Notes: generated from the sequence alone by a model not told the origin. Shown: positions 42,999-52,179, numbered from the stretch's first letter. The stretch: 64,000 bases of DNA from Paenibacillus albus (GCF_003952225.1 NZ_CP034437.1:4974501-5038500); one strand, 5' to 3'. A program made the numbers and translations.

Positions 42999-44288
42999 TC
43001 ACTCATCACTATATAACATATGATCGTCAGTTTGCAAGGATGTCCCTCTAATTCGTTTATTACGAATGAGAGCAGAAGGATCATCGCCCAGCATTCCGGC
43101 AGTGAGCACTGCATCTTCACCAAACTTGTCTCGCAGCTTATCCATCGTCTTCGTCAAAGCATCCTTTCGCGGCTGCTCTTTATAGTCGAATAGGTCAAGC
43201 TGAACCGCAGTTTCTGATTGAAGTGATAGATTTTGAAGGGTGATGCCGAGCAGCCGCAGCGGTTCGCCTTCCTTCCAATGTTTATCGAACAGCTTACATG
43301 CCTCTCTGTGAATATCATATGCCGAATCCGTAGGCGATGTTAGCGTAACGGAGCGATTGAACGTCGACATATCCGCTCTTCTCATTACAAGCTGTATAGT
43401 AGAAGCCATCATCTTCTGGTGACGCATTCTCCGGCCCGTCTGATCCGCTAGATTGAGCAGCACCCTGTGCGCATCCTCCCGCTCCTTCACATCTTTGGGC
43501 AGCGTCGTTGTGTGTCCGATCGACTTGTTGCGTTCCCTCGACGCGTTGACCTGCGAACTATCGTGGCCATGCGCCGCTGCTTTCATCCAAGAGCCTACCA
43601 CGCCAAAATGCTTGTTCAGTATCGCTTCATCCGTTCCCGCGAGCTGTCCGATCGTTCTAATGTTCAACCGCGTCAGCTTCTCCGCCGTCTTGCGGCCGAT
43701 TCCAAACAAGGCATCACATGGCTTGTCCCATAGAAGCTTAGGCACATCGCGAATCCGCAATACCGTGAAACCATTAGGTTTCTGCATATCCGACGCCATC
43801 TTCGCAAGCAGCTTATTCGGTGCGATTCCAATCGAGCTCGGCAAGTTCCACTCTGAACGAATGCGATCCTGTATCTGATGTGCGATTTCGAGCGGCTCGC
43901 CGAAGGTGGACGATCCCGTAATATCCAAGTAGCACTCATCTATCGACATGGCCTCTACGAGCGGCGTATACTGCTTTGCAATCGACATAAAGCCTTGCGA
44001 ATACTTGCGATACAATTGAAAATCCGGCTTGATCAGCAGAAGATCAGGGCATCGACGCATCCCTTCACGAACCGTCATGCCTGTCTTAACGCCTTGTTTT
44101 CTGGCCGCATAGGACGACGTGACAATGATGCCTCTACGCTGCTCGACACTGCCGGCAACAGCGGTCGGTTTATCTTTATAGAGATGAGGCTCCTCTGCCT
44201 CATGCACCGAGCAGTAGAAGGCGTTCATATCCAAGTGAAGAATAACTCGGTTTTTCCCTGTTTTCGATTGCTCCGTTTCCTTCATCAC
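42999..44288 (-). CDS. dinB: DNA polymerase IV (Y family)
   Basis: 429 residues. The Y-family palm has HLDMNAFYCSVHEAE and the catalytic pair in SIDECYLDITGS; helix-hairpin-helix (ALFGIGRKTAEKLTRLNIRTIGQLA) and little-finger regions follow. A possible clamp-binding peptide QLDLFDY lies near residue 367. It performs error-prone translesion synthesis. Start codons GTG 44288 and ATG 44285 are adjacent after GGAGG. No LexA-type box was recognised upstream. It is monocistronic. Confidence 0.92.
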   Translation of the reverse strand: MMKETEQSKTGKNRVILHLDMNAFYCSVHEAEEPHLYKDKPTAVAGSVEQRRGIIVTSSYAARKQGVKTGMTVREGMRRCPDLLLIKPDFQLYRKYSQGFMSIAKQYTPLVEAMSIDECYLDITGSSTFGEPLEIAHQIQDRIRSEWNLPSSIGIAPNKLLAKMASDMQKPNGFTVLRIRDVPKLLWDKPCDALFGIGRKTAEKLTRLNIRTIGQLAGTDEAILNKHFGVVGSWMKAAAHGHDSSQVNASRERNKSIGHTTTLPKDVKEREDAHRVLLNLADQTGRRMRHQKMMASTIQLVMRRADMSTFNRSVTLTSPTDSAYDIHREACKLFDKHWKEGEPLRLLGITLQNLSLQSETAVQLDLFDYKEQPRKDALTKTMDKLRDKFGEDAVLTAGMLGDDPSALIRNKRIRGTSLQTDDHMLYSDE

Positions 44289-44406
44289 CGTAGAACAAAC
44301 CTCCGCTCGCCCATCAATTAATAACTAGTTAAAGCATACCTTTGGCGAAAATCACCGTCAACTTGTCTTCTGATCCGAAGCAGACTCTGTTAGAATGAAA
44401 GTCGCA

Positions 44407-44435
44407 TTTACGCACCGGATAAGTAATGATATAAT
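44407..44435 (+). promoter_or_regulatory. promoter of cimA
   Basis: TTTACG (44407-44412), 17-base spacer, TATAAT (44430-44435). The predicted start leaves about 45 bases of leader before the ATG at 44487. Confidence 0.75.
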
Positions 44436-44486
44436 AAAAAATTATCACAATGCATCGTTTCAAACAGAAAGGGGCTCAAAGCAATC

Positions 44487-46100
44487 ATGGCAAACACTAT
44501 CTCCATCTTTGATACGACGCTGAGAGACGGCACGCAAGGCGAAGGAATCAGCCTCTCTGCAGATGACAAAATAAAAATCGCCCAGAAGCTTGATTTGCTC
44601 GGCGTACATTATATTGAAGGCGGAAATCCAGGCAGCAATAGCAAGGATATCGAGTTCTTCCAGCGCGCCAAAGGACTGCAGCTGAACGCGAAGATTACTG
44701 CTTTCGGCAGCACAAGAAGGAAGAACAGCATCGCAGAGCACGACAGCAGCTTGCTGCGAATCGTCGAATCCGGCGTTCCGGCGGCAACGCTCGTCGGCAA
44801 GTCCTGGGATTTTCATGTACATACCGCTCTTCAAACGACGCTTGAAGAGAATCTCTCGATGATCTATGATTCTTTCGCTTATCTGAAACGCAACGATGTT
44901 GAAGCGATCTTCGATGCGGAGCATTTCTTCGACGGCTACAAGCATAATCCTGAGTATGCCCTTTCCGTGCTGCGCAAAGCCCAGGATGCCGGCGCTGACT
45001 GGATCGTGCTCTGCGATACGAATGGCGGTACGCTGCCGACAGAAGTCCATGACATTGTCTCTCGCATCCGCTCAGAGCTGAATGCGCCTCTTGGCATCCA
45101 TACGCATAATGACTGCGAGCTTGCTGTAGCGAACACGCTGGCGGCCGTTCAAGCCGGCGCACGTCAGGTCCAAGGTACGATTAATGGCTATGGCGAGCGT
45201 TGCGGCAACGCCAACCTATGTTCCATCATCCCGAATTTGCAGATCAAAATGAATTATCGCTGCGTAAGTGACGACCAATTGCAATCGCTCACGAAGACAG
45301 CGCGATATATCAGCGAAATTGCGAATGTGCATATGCCAGTCGCGCAGCCGTATGTCGGCAACGCTGCATTCGCTCATAAAGGCGGCATCCACGTCTCCGC
45401 GATTATGAAAGACTCGAAGACATACGAGCATATTCGTCCTGAATTGGTCGGCAACAAACAGCGCGTGCTCGTCTCCGAGCTGGCAGGACAGAGCAATATT
45501 ATCTCGAAGGCGCAAGAGCTTGGACTCGACGTTAACGCAGGCAACGAGAAGACGAAGGTAATTATGGAACGCATTAAAGAATTGGAGCATCAAGGCTATC
45601 AATTCGAAGGTGCAGACGCATCGCTGGAACTGCTTCTCCGTGACGCATTCGGCGAAATGCAAGAGCTTTTCAAGCTCGAGTCGATGAAGATGCTCGTCGA
45701 GAAAACGAGCGGCTGCATGAACGCAGAAGCGATCGTGAAAGTGAATGTCGACGGTCAGCCGATCTACACGGCTGCTGAAGGCAACGGACCGGTTAACGCC
45801 CTCAACAACGCGCTGCGTAAAGCATTAGAGCCATTCTATCCGAGCATCAATGATTTCCACCTATCTGACTACAAGGTTCGCGTTATCGACGAGAAAGGCG
45901 CGACAGCAGGCAAAGTCCGCGTCCTCATCGAGTCAACCGACTTCAAGACGACTTGGAGCACGGTCGGCGTCTCGAACAACGTTATTGAAGCTAGTTGGGA
46001 AGCGCTTGTGGACAGTATCCGTTACGCGCTCCTCAGCATGAACAAGATTGATAATGCGCACGAAGAGCCTCGCGAACAGCATGGGTTAGTCAACCACTAA
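44487..46100 (+). CDS. cimA: (R)-citramalate synthase
   Basis: 537 residues. The HMGL-like barrel opens with IFDTTLRDGTQGEGISLS and contains EGGNPGSNSKD, LCDTNGGTLP, the metal-binding GIHTHNDCELAVAN and VQGTINGYGERCGNANLC. A LeuA-type regulatory domain (about 405-520) closes the protein. The signature and length fit the CimA branch, which condenses pyruvate and acetyl-CoA to citramalate, the threonine-independent entry to isoleucine. No leu or ilv genes are adjacent. AAAGGGG lies 12 bases before the ATG. Confidence 0.9.
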   Translation: MANTISIFDTTLRDGTQGEGISLSADDKIKIAQKLDLLGVHYIEGGNPGSNSKDIEFFQRAKGLQLNAKITAFGSTRRKNSIAEHDSSLLRIVESGVPAATLVGKSWDFHVHTALQTTLEENLSMIYDSFAYLKRNDVEAIFDAEHFFDGYKHNPEYALSVLRKAQDAGADWIVLCDTNGGTLPTEVHDIVSRIRSELNAPLGIHTHNDCELAVANTLAAVQAGARQVQGTINGYGERCGNANLCSIIPNLQIKMNYRCVSDDQLQSLTKTARYISEIANVHMPVAQPYVGNAAFAHKGGIHVSAIMKDSKTYEHIRPELVGNKQRVLVSELAGQSNIISKAQELGLDVNAGNEKTKVIMERIKELEHQGYQFEGADASLELLLRDAFGEMQELFKLESMKMLVEKTSGCMNAEAIVKVNVDGQPIYTAAEGNGPVNALNNALRKALEPFYPSINDFHLSDYKVRVIDEKGATAGKVRVLIESTDFKTTWSTVGVSNNVIEASWEALVDSIRYALLSMNKIDNAHEEPREQHGLVNH

Positions 46101-46118
46101 TCTCCGTATAAATAGAAA

Positions 46119-46157
46119 CGCCAGATCAGCATCTTCTGCTGACCTGGCGTTTTTTTG
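46119..46157 (+). terminator. terminator of cimA
   Basis: CGCCAGATCAGCA pairs with TGCTGACCTGGCG (one mismatch, 5-base loop), followed by seven T. It may also stop transcription from the redoxin gene on the other strand. Confidence 0.93.
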
Positions 46158-46160
46158 TCG

Positions 46161-46727
46161 TTATGCGCTCGGCTTCTGCTCCGTATCTTCTTGAACAGCA
46201 ATCCACTTCTCAATCATGGATTCCCACTTACTCTTCGAGATTACTCCGGTAACCCGCTCCCGCACGACTCCGTTGCTGTCTATCAGCAAGCTTGTCGGGA
46301 ATTGATTGACCTTGTACAGATCAGTCGCTTTGCCATCCCGATCCATTAGGATAGGGAACGTGAATTGCTGTTGGTCAACAAATTCACGCGCCTGCCGCTC
46401 TTTATCCATGCTCGTAGCATTTACGCCGTACAGCTCCAGCTTATCGCCGTACTTCTTCGACAACGCCTGTAAGTCAGGCGCCTCCAGCTCACAAGGACCA
46501 CACCAGGAAGCCCAGAAATTGAGCAGCAGCAGCTTGTCCCGCTTGCCGCCGATATTCTCGGGTTGATCATCCAAATTCGGCAGCTGCAGCGTCGGCGCTG
46601 TGTATCCCGGCTTCGGCAGCATATCGCTAGAAGCGGCAAGCGCTTCGTTATGCTTCCCTTTATTCTGATAAATCGCCGCACCTGCGAGTGCGAGCACGAT
46701 GACGATCAAGACGATGGAACGTTTCAT
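46161..46727 (-). CDS. ResA/TlpA-like thiol-disulfide oxidoreductase
   Basis: 188 residues. An N-terminal signal anchor (IVLIVIVLALAGAAIY) is followed by a thioredoxin fold with the active site WASWCGPCELEAP and cis-Pro in VNQFPTSLLID. Exported members reduce cytochrome c or other envelope thiols, as ResA and StoA do in Bacillus. No cytochrome biogenesis genes are adjacent, so the partner is unknown. AGAAGG is near the ATG. It diverges from the MFS gene. Confidence 0.87.
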   Translation of the reverse strand: MKRSIVLIVIVLALAGAAIYQNKGKHNEALAASSDMLPKPGYTAPTLQLPNLDDQPENIGGKRDKLLLLNFWASWCGPCELEAPDLQALSKKYGDKLELYGVNATSMDKERQAREFVDQQQFTFPILMDRDGKATDLYKVNQFPTSLLIDSNGVVRERVTGVISKSKWESMIEKWIAVQEDTEQKPSA

Positions 46728-46864
46728 ATTGCGCCTTCTTTCTACATTTTGCGTTATCGAGATTGCCCTCCCTACATGTTACCATGTCGGAGAATGGTAG
46801 CTCAAGCTCATGGGCACATTACAGGGCGAAGACCATTCCACAAGCATGGGAGCATCCGCACAAA

Positions 46865-48172
46865 ATGAAGCAATCGACATCATCGAAATGGGCTGCGAAT
46901 AAGCCTGGCAAGCTGCGTACTGCAGACCATAGCGGGCAAGCTGACAACAAGCAGCAGAAGCAAGGCGGTCGTGGAAAATGGCTGGAGTATATGGCACTCG
47001 CCACTGTACCGCTCGTCCTCGTCCTGGGCAACTCCATGCTCGTACCGATCTTGCCGGATATGGAGAAGAAGCTGCATATTACGAGCTTCCAATCGAGTCT
47101 CGTGATCACATTATTTTCCGTATCTGCCGGTCTCATTATTCCCATATCCGGTTATTTATCCGATCGTTATTCACGCAAAGCCGTCATATTGCCTTCTCTC
47201 GCGCTGTATGGCATAGCTGGTATTGTTGCTGGGATAGGTGCCGTTAGCCACTCCTATTGGCTTCTGATCGCGTCACGAGCGCTGCAAGGGGTTGGCGCAG
47301 CTGGTACTTCGCCGATTGCCATGGCGCTTGTCGGCGACATGTATAAGGACGGCAACGAAAGCGAAGCGCTTGGCCTCATAGAAGCTTCTAACGGCGCTGG
47401 CAAGGTGGTCAGCCCAATCATTGGCTCGCTGCTCGCGCTTATCGCCTGGTATGTACCGCTCTTCGCATTCCCGCTCTTCTGCGCAGGCTCATTCTTTGCG
47501 ATGATGCTGCTCATTAAGGAGCCGCCCAAAGCGAATAAAGAAGTCGTACCTGTGAAGGAATATATCAGCGGCATAAAGAAAGTGTTTCGCGAGAAAGGCC
47601 GGTGGCTCATCTCTTCTTTTATTTCCGGCTCACTGGGTCTCTTCATTCTGTTCGGCGTTCTCTTCCGGCTGTCCGATCTGCTCGAGAAAGCGCCTTACCA
47701 CATTGACGGCGTTGCCAAAGGCGGGGTGCTGGCTATTCCGCTCCTCTTCCTGGTTGTCACCGCCTTCATCACCGGTCATCGCATTAAGAACAACGGAATC
47801 CTCATGCGCCGCCTCATGATTATCGGGCTCGCCGTCATGAGCGGCGCACTAGCGGCAGCTGCGTTCCTGCATCATAGCATCTACGCATTAATTGGCTTTG
47901 TTGCACTCAGCAGCCTAGGTACGGGGCTACTGCTGCCCTGCTTGAACACGCTCATTACCGGCGCTGTTGACCGGCCTCATCGCGGCATGGTTACATCGCT
48001 GTATAGCAGCCTGCGCTTCCTCGGTGTCGCTTTCGGTCCGCCTTTGTTCGGATGGATGTCTTCACGCTCTGACTCTTTGCTATACAGCGTTGTGTCCGTC
48101 CTCTCCGCATGCGCGCTGCTCATCATCATCTTCCTCGTTCATCCGCCTCAGAAAGCAGGAGACAGCGGTTGA
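46865..48172 (+). CDS. MFS transporter
   Basis: 435 residues from the chosen ATG. A hydrophilic Lys/Gln-rich head of about 35 residues precedes twelve membrane helices. MFS motif A is seen as GYLSDRYSRKAV between helices 2 and 3, and SRALQGVGAAGTSPIAMALVGD follows in helix 4-5, as in drug:H+ antiporters. Substrates are unknown. The frame is open from TTG 46763, but the best ribosome site (GGGAG, 12 bases) favours 46865. The start is moderately uncertain. The JAMM gene follows closely. Confidence 0.8.
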   Translation: MKQSTSSKWAANKPGKLRTADHSGQADNKQQKQGGRGKWLEYMALATVPLVLVLGNSMLVPILPDMEKKLHITSFQSSLVITLFSVSAGLIIPISGYLSDRYSRKAVILPSLALYGIAGIVAGIGAVSHSYWLLIASRALQGVGAAGTSPIAMALVGDMYKDGNESEALGLIEASNGAGKVVSPIIGSLLALIAWYVPLFAFPLFCAGSFFAMMLLIKEPPKANKEVVPVKEYISGIKKVFREKGRWLISSFISGSLGLFILFGVLFRLSDLLEKAPYHIDGVAKGGVLAIPLLFLVVTAFITGHRIKNNGILMRRLMIIGLAVMSGALAAAAFLHHSIYALIGFVALSSLGTGLLLPCLNTLITGAVDRPHRGMVTSLYSSLRFLGVAFGPPLFGWMSSRSDSLLYSVVSVLSACALLIIIFLVHPPQKAGDSG

Positions 48173-48246
48173 CGAATGAGAGGGATGCTCAACTATAATG
48201 GATGGAGTTAACCATATCTCATCCAGGAAAGAGGCTTCGCAGGCCA

Positions 48247-48798
48247 ATGACGATCAGAATAATCCCACCATCGCCAGGGAGCGCGCAGCCAAGCGAAGAG
48301 CCGAATGGAGCAATCGTTTCGATTCCTACTGCGGCCACCCTGGCTCCACAAGCATATGAACAGCTATTGCACAGCTGTACAGCCGCTATGCCTAACGAAG
48401 CCTGTGGCGTTCTGGCGGGAACGATCCAACGAATCGATGGCGGCGCGCCTGTCGTGAACGTCACCCATGTATATTCGATTCTCAATGCGGCCGCGGAAGA
48501 CGGCGTTAACAACAGCTTCGCATTCGAACCCGCTTCGTGGATCCAAACGCTTTATCACATGCAAAATAACCGACAATCACTTGTCGGTTACTACCATTCG
48601 CATCCTGCATCGCCGCCGCTTCCGAGCGCTTCCGATATGATTGGCATTCGGGAAGCAGCTGCGCGTGATACGTCGTATTGGATTATTTCGCTAGCCAATT
48701 CGGCTCGTCAGCCAGTTGTCCAACCATACTGGATTCATAACGATCCGAATGGTCAGTTGTGCTGCAGCCCGTTAATGCTTACTGAGATACGCATATAA
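48247..48798 (+). CDS. JAMM/MPN-type metallopeptidase
   Basis: 183 residues. It has the full JAMM zinc motif: Glu in NEACGVLAG, then HSHP-x6-SASD, which fits H-x-H-x7-S-x2-D exactly. Bacterial stand-alone JAMM proteins remove C-terminal residues from ubiquitin-like sulfur carriers, as Mec does; no such carrier or E1-like gene is adjacent here. Two starts are possible: ATG 48202 and ATG 48247. I chose 48247 because GGAAAGAGG lies about 10 bases before it. The 3' end overlaps the opposite-strand exonuclease gene by 27 bp. Confidence 0.8.
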   Translation: MTIRIIPPSPGSAQPSEEPNGAIVSIPTAATLAPQAYEQLLHSCTAAMPNEACGVLAGTIQRIDGGAPVVNVTHVYSILNAAAEDGVNNSFAFEPASWIQTLYHMQNNRQSLVGYYHSHPASPPLPSASDMIGIREAAARDTSYWIISLANSARQPVVQPYWIHNDPNGQLCCSPLMLTEIRI

Positions 48799-49506
48799 GT
48801 CTCCAAGCGTAATCACATTTCGGCTCAGAATTCGCCGCAAGTAGTTCTGCCATAGCTTCGCGGTCATTATTGAATCCTCCAGGGCATGATGCCGCGTCGT
48901 GATCTCTATCCCACTGCTCTCCAGCAGATCGTCGAGGCTGTAGCTCTCACGATTCGGCTCCAGCCACTTCGCAACAAGCATCGTATCAAGTACCCGGTGC
49001 GTTAAATTCACCTTCGATGTCCGCCAAAGCGCTGCGTTCAGAAACTGCTTATCATGGCCGCTCGCATGCGCGATCAGCATTCTTTTGCCCACAAACTCCA
49101 TGAAATCATGCAGTACCTGCATCAAATCCGGGGCATCCTCGGTCATCGCATTCGTAATGCCGGTCAGCTCGGTAATGTGCTTCGGCACTCTCCGCTTCGG
49201 ATTGACGAGACTATAGAATGTCTGCTCCGGTATCAGCTGCTCGCCCTTCAACAGGACGGCACCGAACGAGATAATCTCATCGCCATTCGTCGGATAGAAG
49301 CCCGTCGTCTCCAAGTCGAAGACAACCACCTCCATATCGCGTAAGGGCGTATCCATAATGGAATCTTTCCGCTGCTCCCTCGACATCGAGCGGATGAAGG
49401 CCATTTGCTGCGCATTTTGAGCACCGACCGCGCCTGCAATCGCCGACGTCAACCCGCCCATTTTGTACAAATGCCACATTCTCCCCATGCTGCGCTGTTC
49501 CTTCAT
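48772..49506 (-). CDS. DnaQ/PolC-type 3'-5' exonuclease
   Basis: 244 residues. The DEDDh set is present: VVFDLETTGF (Asp64, Glu66), HASGHDKQFLNAAL with the second Asp, and HHALEDSIMTAKLW with the final His and Asp. An N-terminal helical region of about 55 residues precedes it. Family members proofread or trim DNA/RNA ends. The start at 49506 follows GGAGGGGAG. It lies downstream of the DUF294 gene with 36 bases between, a pairing also seen in other bacteria, suggesting joint function. Confidence 0.85.
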   Translation of the reverse strand: MKEQRSMGRMWHLYKMGGLTSAIAGAVGAQNAQQMAFIRSMSREQRKDSIMDTPLRDMEVVVFDLETTGFYPTNGDEIISFGAVLLKGEQLIPEQTFYSLVNPKRRVPKHITELTGITNAMTEDAPDLMQVLHDFMEFVGKRMLIAHASGHDKQFLNAALWRTSKVNLTHRVLDTMLVAKWLEPNRESYSLDDLLESSGIEITTRHHALEDSIMTAKLWQNYLRRILSRNVITLGDLYAYLSKH

Positions 49507-49542
49507 ACTTCTCCCCTCCGTCAAACCTCAGCCTTGCTTTAT

Positions 49543-50613
49543 TTACTGCCTTCCTCTTGTTTGCTTCTGCACCAGCCTCTGCAGCTTCTTCACAATCCGG
49601 AGCGCAGCTTTGAGCTCATCAATTAAAGGCTTCGTCAATTTCGCATGCGGGAGCTTCCCGCTGTTCGTATATACGCCGTCCTCAGCGCGTGTCATCGTCA
49701 TGAGACGAAGACGCATAAACAGATTAAAGACACTCCTATACTCCACAACATCCTGCTCGCCAATAACACCGCGCTTACTTAACATTGCAATTCGGGATAA
49801 GGTCGAAGTTTCTCTCACCCCAGCTTTTATGCTCATCAGCCGAATTGCATTCACCATCGGGATGTATGCCCCATATTTCAAATCCAGACTTCCCGCCTCT
49901 TCGCCGTATTGCTCCTTGAGCAGCTGACCGAATACTCCAATCAGCACTTTATGGCGCATCGTATTGTTAAGCATGTGCTGAACAATCGTCTGGTTTACAA
50001 GCGTATCGGTATAATAATGACTCTTAAGCGACTCCAGCAAAGCTTCTTGACCAAACACGCACCGGCAATCCGCTACAATCAGAAGATACCTGACACATTC
50101 CCAGTTCGGCTCCTGGAACCAGCCATCGAGCTTCGTTTGCCAGCCTGAGAGCGATTGGCACCAAAGCGGATTGGAGCTAATGACGTTCCCTTCACACGGC
50201 GGATATCCGATTGCTTGCAATGTCGCGACGATCGTATCACTAAGCAGGCGAAAATAGCCCTCTATCTCTTCTTGCTCAGCTTCATTAGCAGGATTCTCAT
50301 AGATCAATCCGCTGTCTTGGTCGCTGGATAATGTTTGTTCTTGCCTGCCCCCGCTGCCGAACAATAAATACGCGTAAGGCACGGGTGGGGATCCATGCCC
50401 CATCCGTGCCAGCTTCGCTTCTGAAAGTGAGATCGCCCGGCGAATCAACGCATCATGTACCTCATTCAGATCTGTATAAAATTGTTCGATCGGCTGCTCG
50501 GCTTGCAATAATGCCATTTGCTCATGGATTTGATCCCGCAAGCCGCGCAGCGCAATCACATCATCTGTAGTCCCGATGCGTGTGAACAGCTTTGCACGAA
50601 CTGAATCGCCCAT
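49543..50613 (-). CDS. DUF294-type putative nucleotidyltransferase
   Basis: 356 residues. The DUF294 nucleotidyltransferase core is LLFGSGGRQEQTLSSDQDSGLIY with the metal carboxylates, followed by a helical DUF294_C domain (about 210-345, KVLIGVFGQLLKEQ...LKYGAYIPMVNAIRLMS). The domain is related to the uridylyltransferase GlnD. The CBS pair found in many relatives is missing; an N-terminal helical region of about 75 residues takes its place. The ammonium transporter gene lies directly upstream on the same strand, making a nitrogen-signalling role worth considering. Confidence 0.83.
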   Translation of the reverse strand: MGDSVRAKLFTRIGTTDDVIALRGLRDQIHEQMALLQAEQPIEQFYTDLNEVHDALIRRAISLSEAKLARMGHGSPPVPYAYLLFGSGGRQEQTLSSDQDSGLIYENPANEAEQEEIEGYFRLLSDTIVATLQAIGYPPCEGNVISSNPLWCQSLSGWQTKLDGWFQEPNWECVRYLLIVADCRCVFGQEALLESLKSHYYTDTLVNQTIVQHMLNNTMRHKVLIGVFGQLLKEQYGEEAGSLDLKYGAYIPMVNAIRLMSIKAGVRETSTLSRIAMLSKRGVIGEQDVVEYRSVFNLFMRLRLMTMTRAEDGVYTNSGKLPHAKLTKPLIDELKAALRIVKKLQRLVQKQTRGRQ

Positions 50614-50661
50614 GCTGTGCTCACCCCTGCCCTAATATATAGAAGCGACGAATTAAATGTC

Positions 50662-52032
50662 TTACATGCTGCTTTGTGCTTTCTTCATTTGTTCCGGATA
50701 TCCGAACGCACCATGCTCGGAGAGATCTAGACCGATAATCTCTTGCTCTTCCGTTACACGAAGACCCATAACAACCTTCATAACACCGAGGATGATGAAG
50801 GATACAGCTAGCACATAACCGCCGCATACAAGTACCGATTCAAGCTGTACCCACATTTGGTGCCAGTTGCCTGTATCGATGATACCGCCTTGACCAACGT
50901 TCAGCTTCTTCGCAAGTACATCCGTTGCAAAGATACCATTCGCGAGCGTACCCCAAACTCCTGCTGCGCCGTGCACGGAAAGTGCATAGATTGGATCATC
51001 GACTTTAATTTTCTCGAAGAACTTCGCACTGAAGAATACAAGCACGCCTGCAATCAAGCCGATTACAACCGCTGCCCAAGGATCAACGAATGCGCATGTT
51101 GCTGTGATAGCAACCAGACCAGCCAAACCACCGTTCAAAGTCGTTGTGATGTCAGCTTTGCCGTTCACAAGCCAGGAGATCAAGAGTGCTGCAACCGCGC
51201 CGCCAGCTGCGCCGAGCTGCGTATTGAATGCTACATAGCCGAAGAAGCCATCGCCTACGCCAAGTGCGCTACCAGCGTTAAATCCGAACCAGCCTACCCA
51301 CAGGAGAAGGACGGACAATGCGCCGAATACTTGGTTGTGACCGAGAATTTCATTAGCGGAACCGTCTTTATTGAAGCGACCGATACGCGGCTTCAATAAT
51401 ACAGTTGCGGCAAAGGCTGCTAACGCGCCTGTTAAATGTACGACCGTGGAGCCTGCGTAGTCTTGCGCGCCTTTAGCGAACAACCAGCCTGTTGGGCTCC
51501 AAATCCAGTGCGAGATAACCGGATAAACAATAGCCGAGAACAATATTGTAAATACGAGGTAAGCGGACAATTTAGCACGTTCTGCGAAGCCGCCCCATGC
51601 GATCGAGAGCGATACGGCTGCGAAAGCAAGTTGGAAGATGAAGAAGATCGTCGATGGAAGCGCCTCGCCGTCAGCAGCTGCTACAGATGGAGCAAAGAGG
51701 TAGCTGCCCCAGCCAAGGATCTTACTGACTGAGTTCCCCGCGTTGTCAGCGCCAAAAGCGATTGCATAACCGACTGCCCAATATACTAATGTACAAAGAC
51801 CTAACGTGAACACTGTTTTACCTGCGATATGACCTGCGTTCTTCATTCGAGTCGAACCGGCTTCCAGAAGGATGAAGCCGCCTTGCATCAGAATGACAAG
51901 AACTGCTGCAACGAGCACCCATATGGAGTTGAGACCCATATTCAGCGTTGCTGCAGACGGGTCGTCTGCAAAAGCCATAGCAGGGAATAACAGCGAAAGA
52001 GCTCCTAATGAAATGATTAACTTTTTGACCAT
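50662..52032 (-). CDS. amtB: ammonium transporter Amt
   Basis: 456 residues. A signal-like first segment ends in AMAFADD, followed by eleven helices with the Amt signature: GFILLEAGSTRMKNAGHIAGKT, HWIWSPTGWLF, DYAGSTVVHLTGALAA and GVWGTLANGIF. It conducts ammonium/ammonia into the cell. The start 52032 follows AGGGAGTGG. The frame is open to 52089, but that ATG overlaps the promoter -10 and cannot be in the mRNA. A GlnR/TnrA-type site lies in the leader. No glnK follows; the DUF294 gene is next. Confidence 0.93.
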   Translation of the reverse strand: MVKKLIISLGALSLLFPAMAFADDPSAATLNMGLNSIWVLVAAVLVILMQGGFILLEAGSTRMKNAGHIAGKTVFTLGLCTLVYWAVGYAIAFGADNAGNSVSKILGWGSYLFAPSVAAADGEALPSTIFFIFQLAFAAVSLSIAWGGFAERAKLSAYLVFTILFSAIVYPVISHWIWSPTGWLFAKGAQDYAGSTVVHLTGALAAFAATVLLKPRIGRFNKDGSANEILGHNQVFGALSVLLLWVGWFGFNAGSALGVGDGFFGYVAFNTQLGAAGGAVAALLISWLVNGKADITTTLNGGLAGLVAITATCAFVDPWAAVVIGLIAGVLVFFSAKFFEKIKVDDPIYALSVHGAAGVWGTLANGIFATDVLAKKLNVGQGGIIDTGNWHQMWVQLESVLVCGGYVLAVSFIILGVMKVVMGLRVTEEQEIIGLDLSEHGAFGYPEQMKKAQSSM

Positions 52033-52049
52033 GAACGACCACTCCCTAA

Positions 52050-52066
52050 TGTTATGTTTCTTAACA
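52050..52066 (-). promoter_or_regulatory. GlnR/TnrA-type binding site in the amtB leader
   Basis: TGTTA-TGTTTCT-TAACA fits the consensus TGTNAN7TNACA with no mismatch. It lies about 15-31 bases downstream of the predicted transcription start, a position suited to repression. Confidence 0.8.
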
Positions 52067-52087
52067 TGATAAGAAAGACTTAATGTC

Positions 52088-52116
52088 ATTATAGGTTGGA
52101 GTGTTCAATTTGACAA
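52088..52116 (-). promoter_or_regulatory. promoter of amtB
   Basis: On the minus strand TTGTCA (plus 52111-52116), 17-base spacer, TATAAT (plus 52088-52093). Transcription should start near 52081. Confidence 0.85.
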
Positions 52117-52136
52117 TACATTTTTCCTATTTTTCT

Positions 52137-52179
52137 AAAAAAAATCTAACATTCGTCTCTCCGAACGAATCGAATGTTA
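52137..52179 (-). terminator. terminator-like hairpin upstream of the amtB promoter
   Basis: TAACATTCG (52147-52155) and CGAATGTTA (52171-52179) form a perfect 9-bp stem. On the minus strand eight T follow; the plus strand also has a T6 run. It ends about 20 bases before the amtB -35. No gene on the minus strand reads into it. Confidence 0.7.

Noticed and set aside
44460..45050. Minus-strand open frame opposite cimA
   Set aside because: Shadow of a well-conserved gene with its own promoter; no domain or ribosome site.
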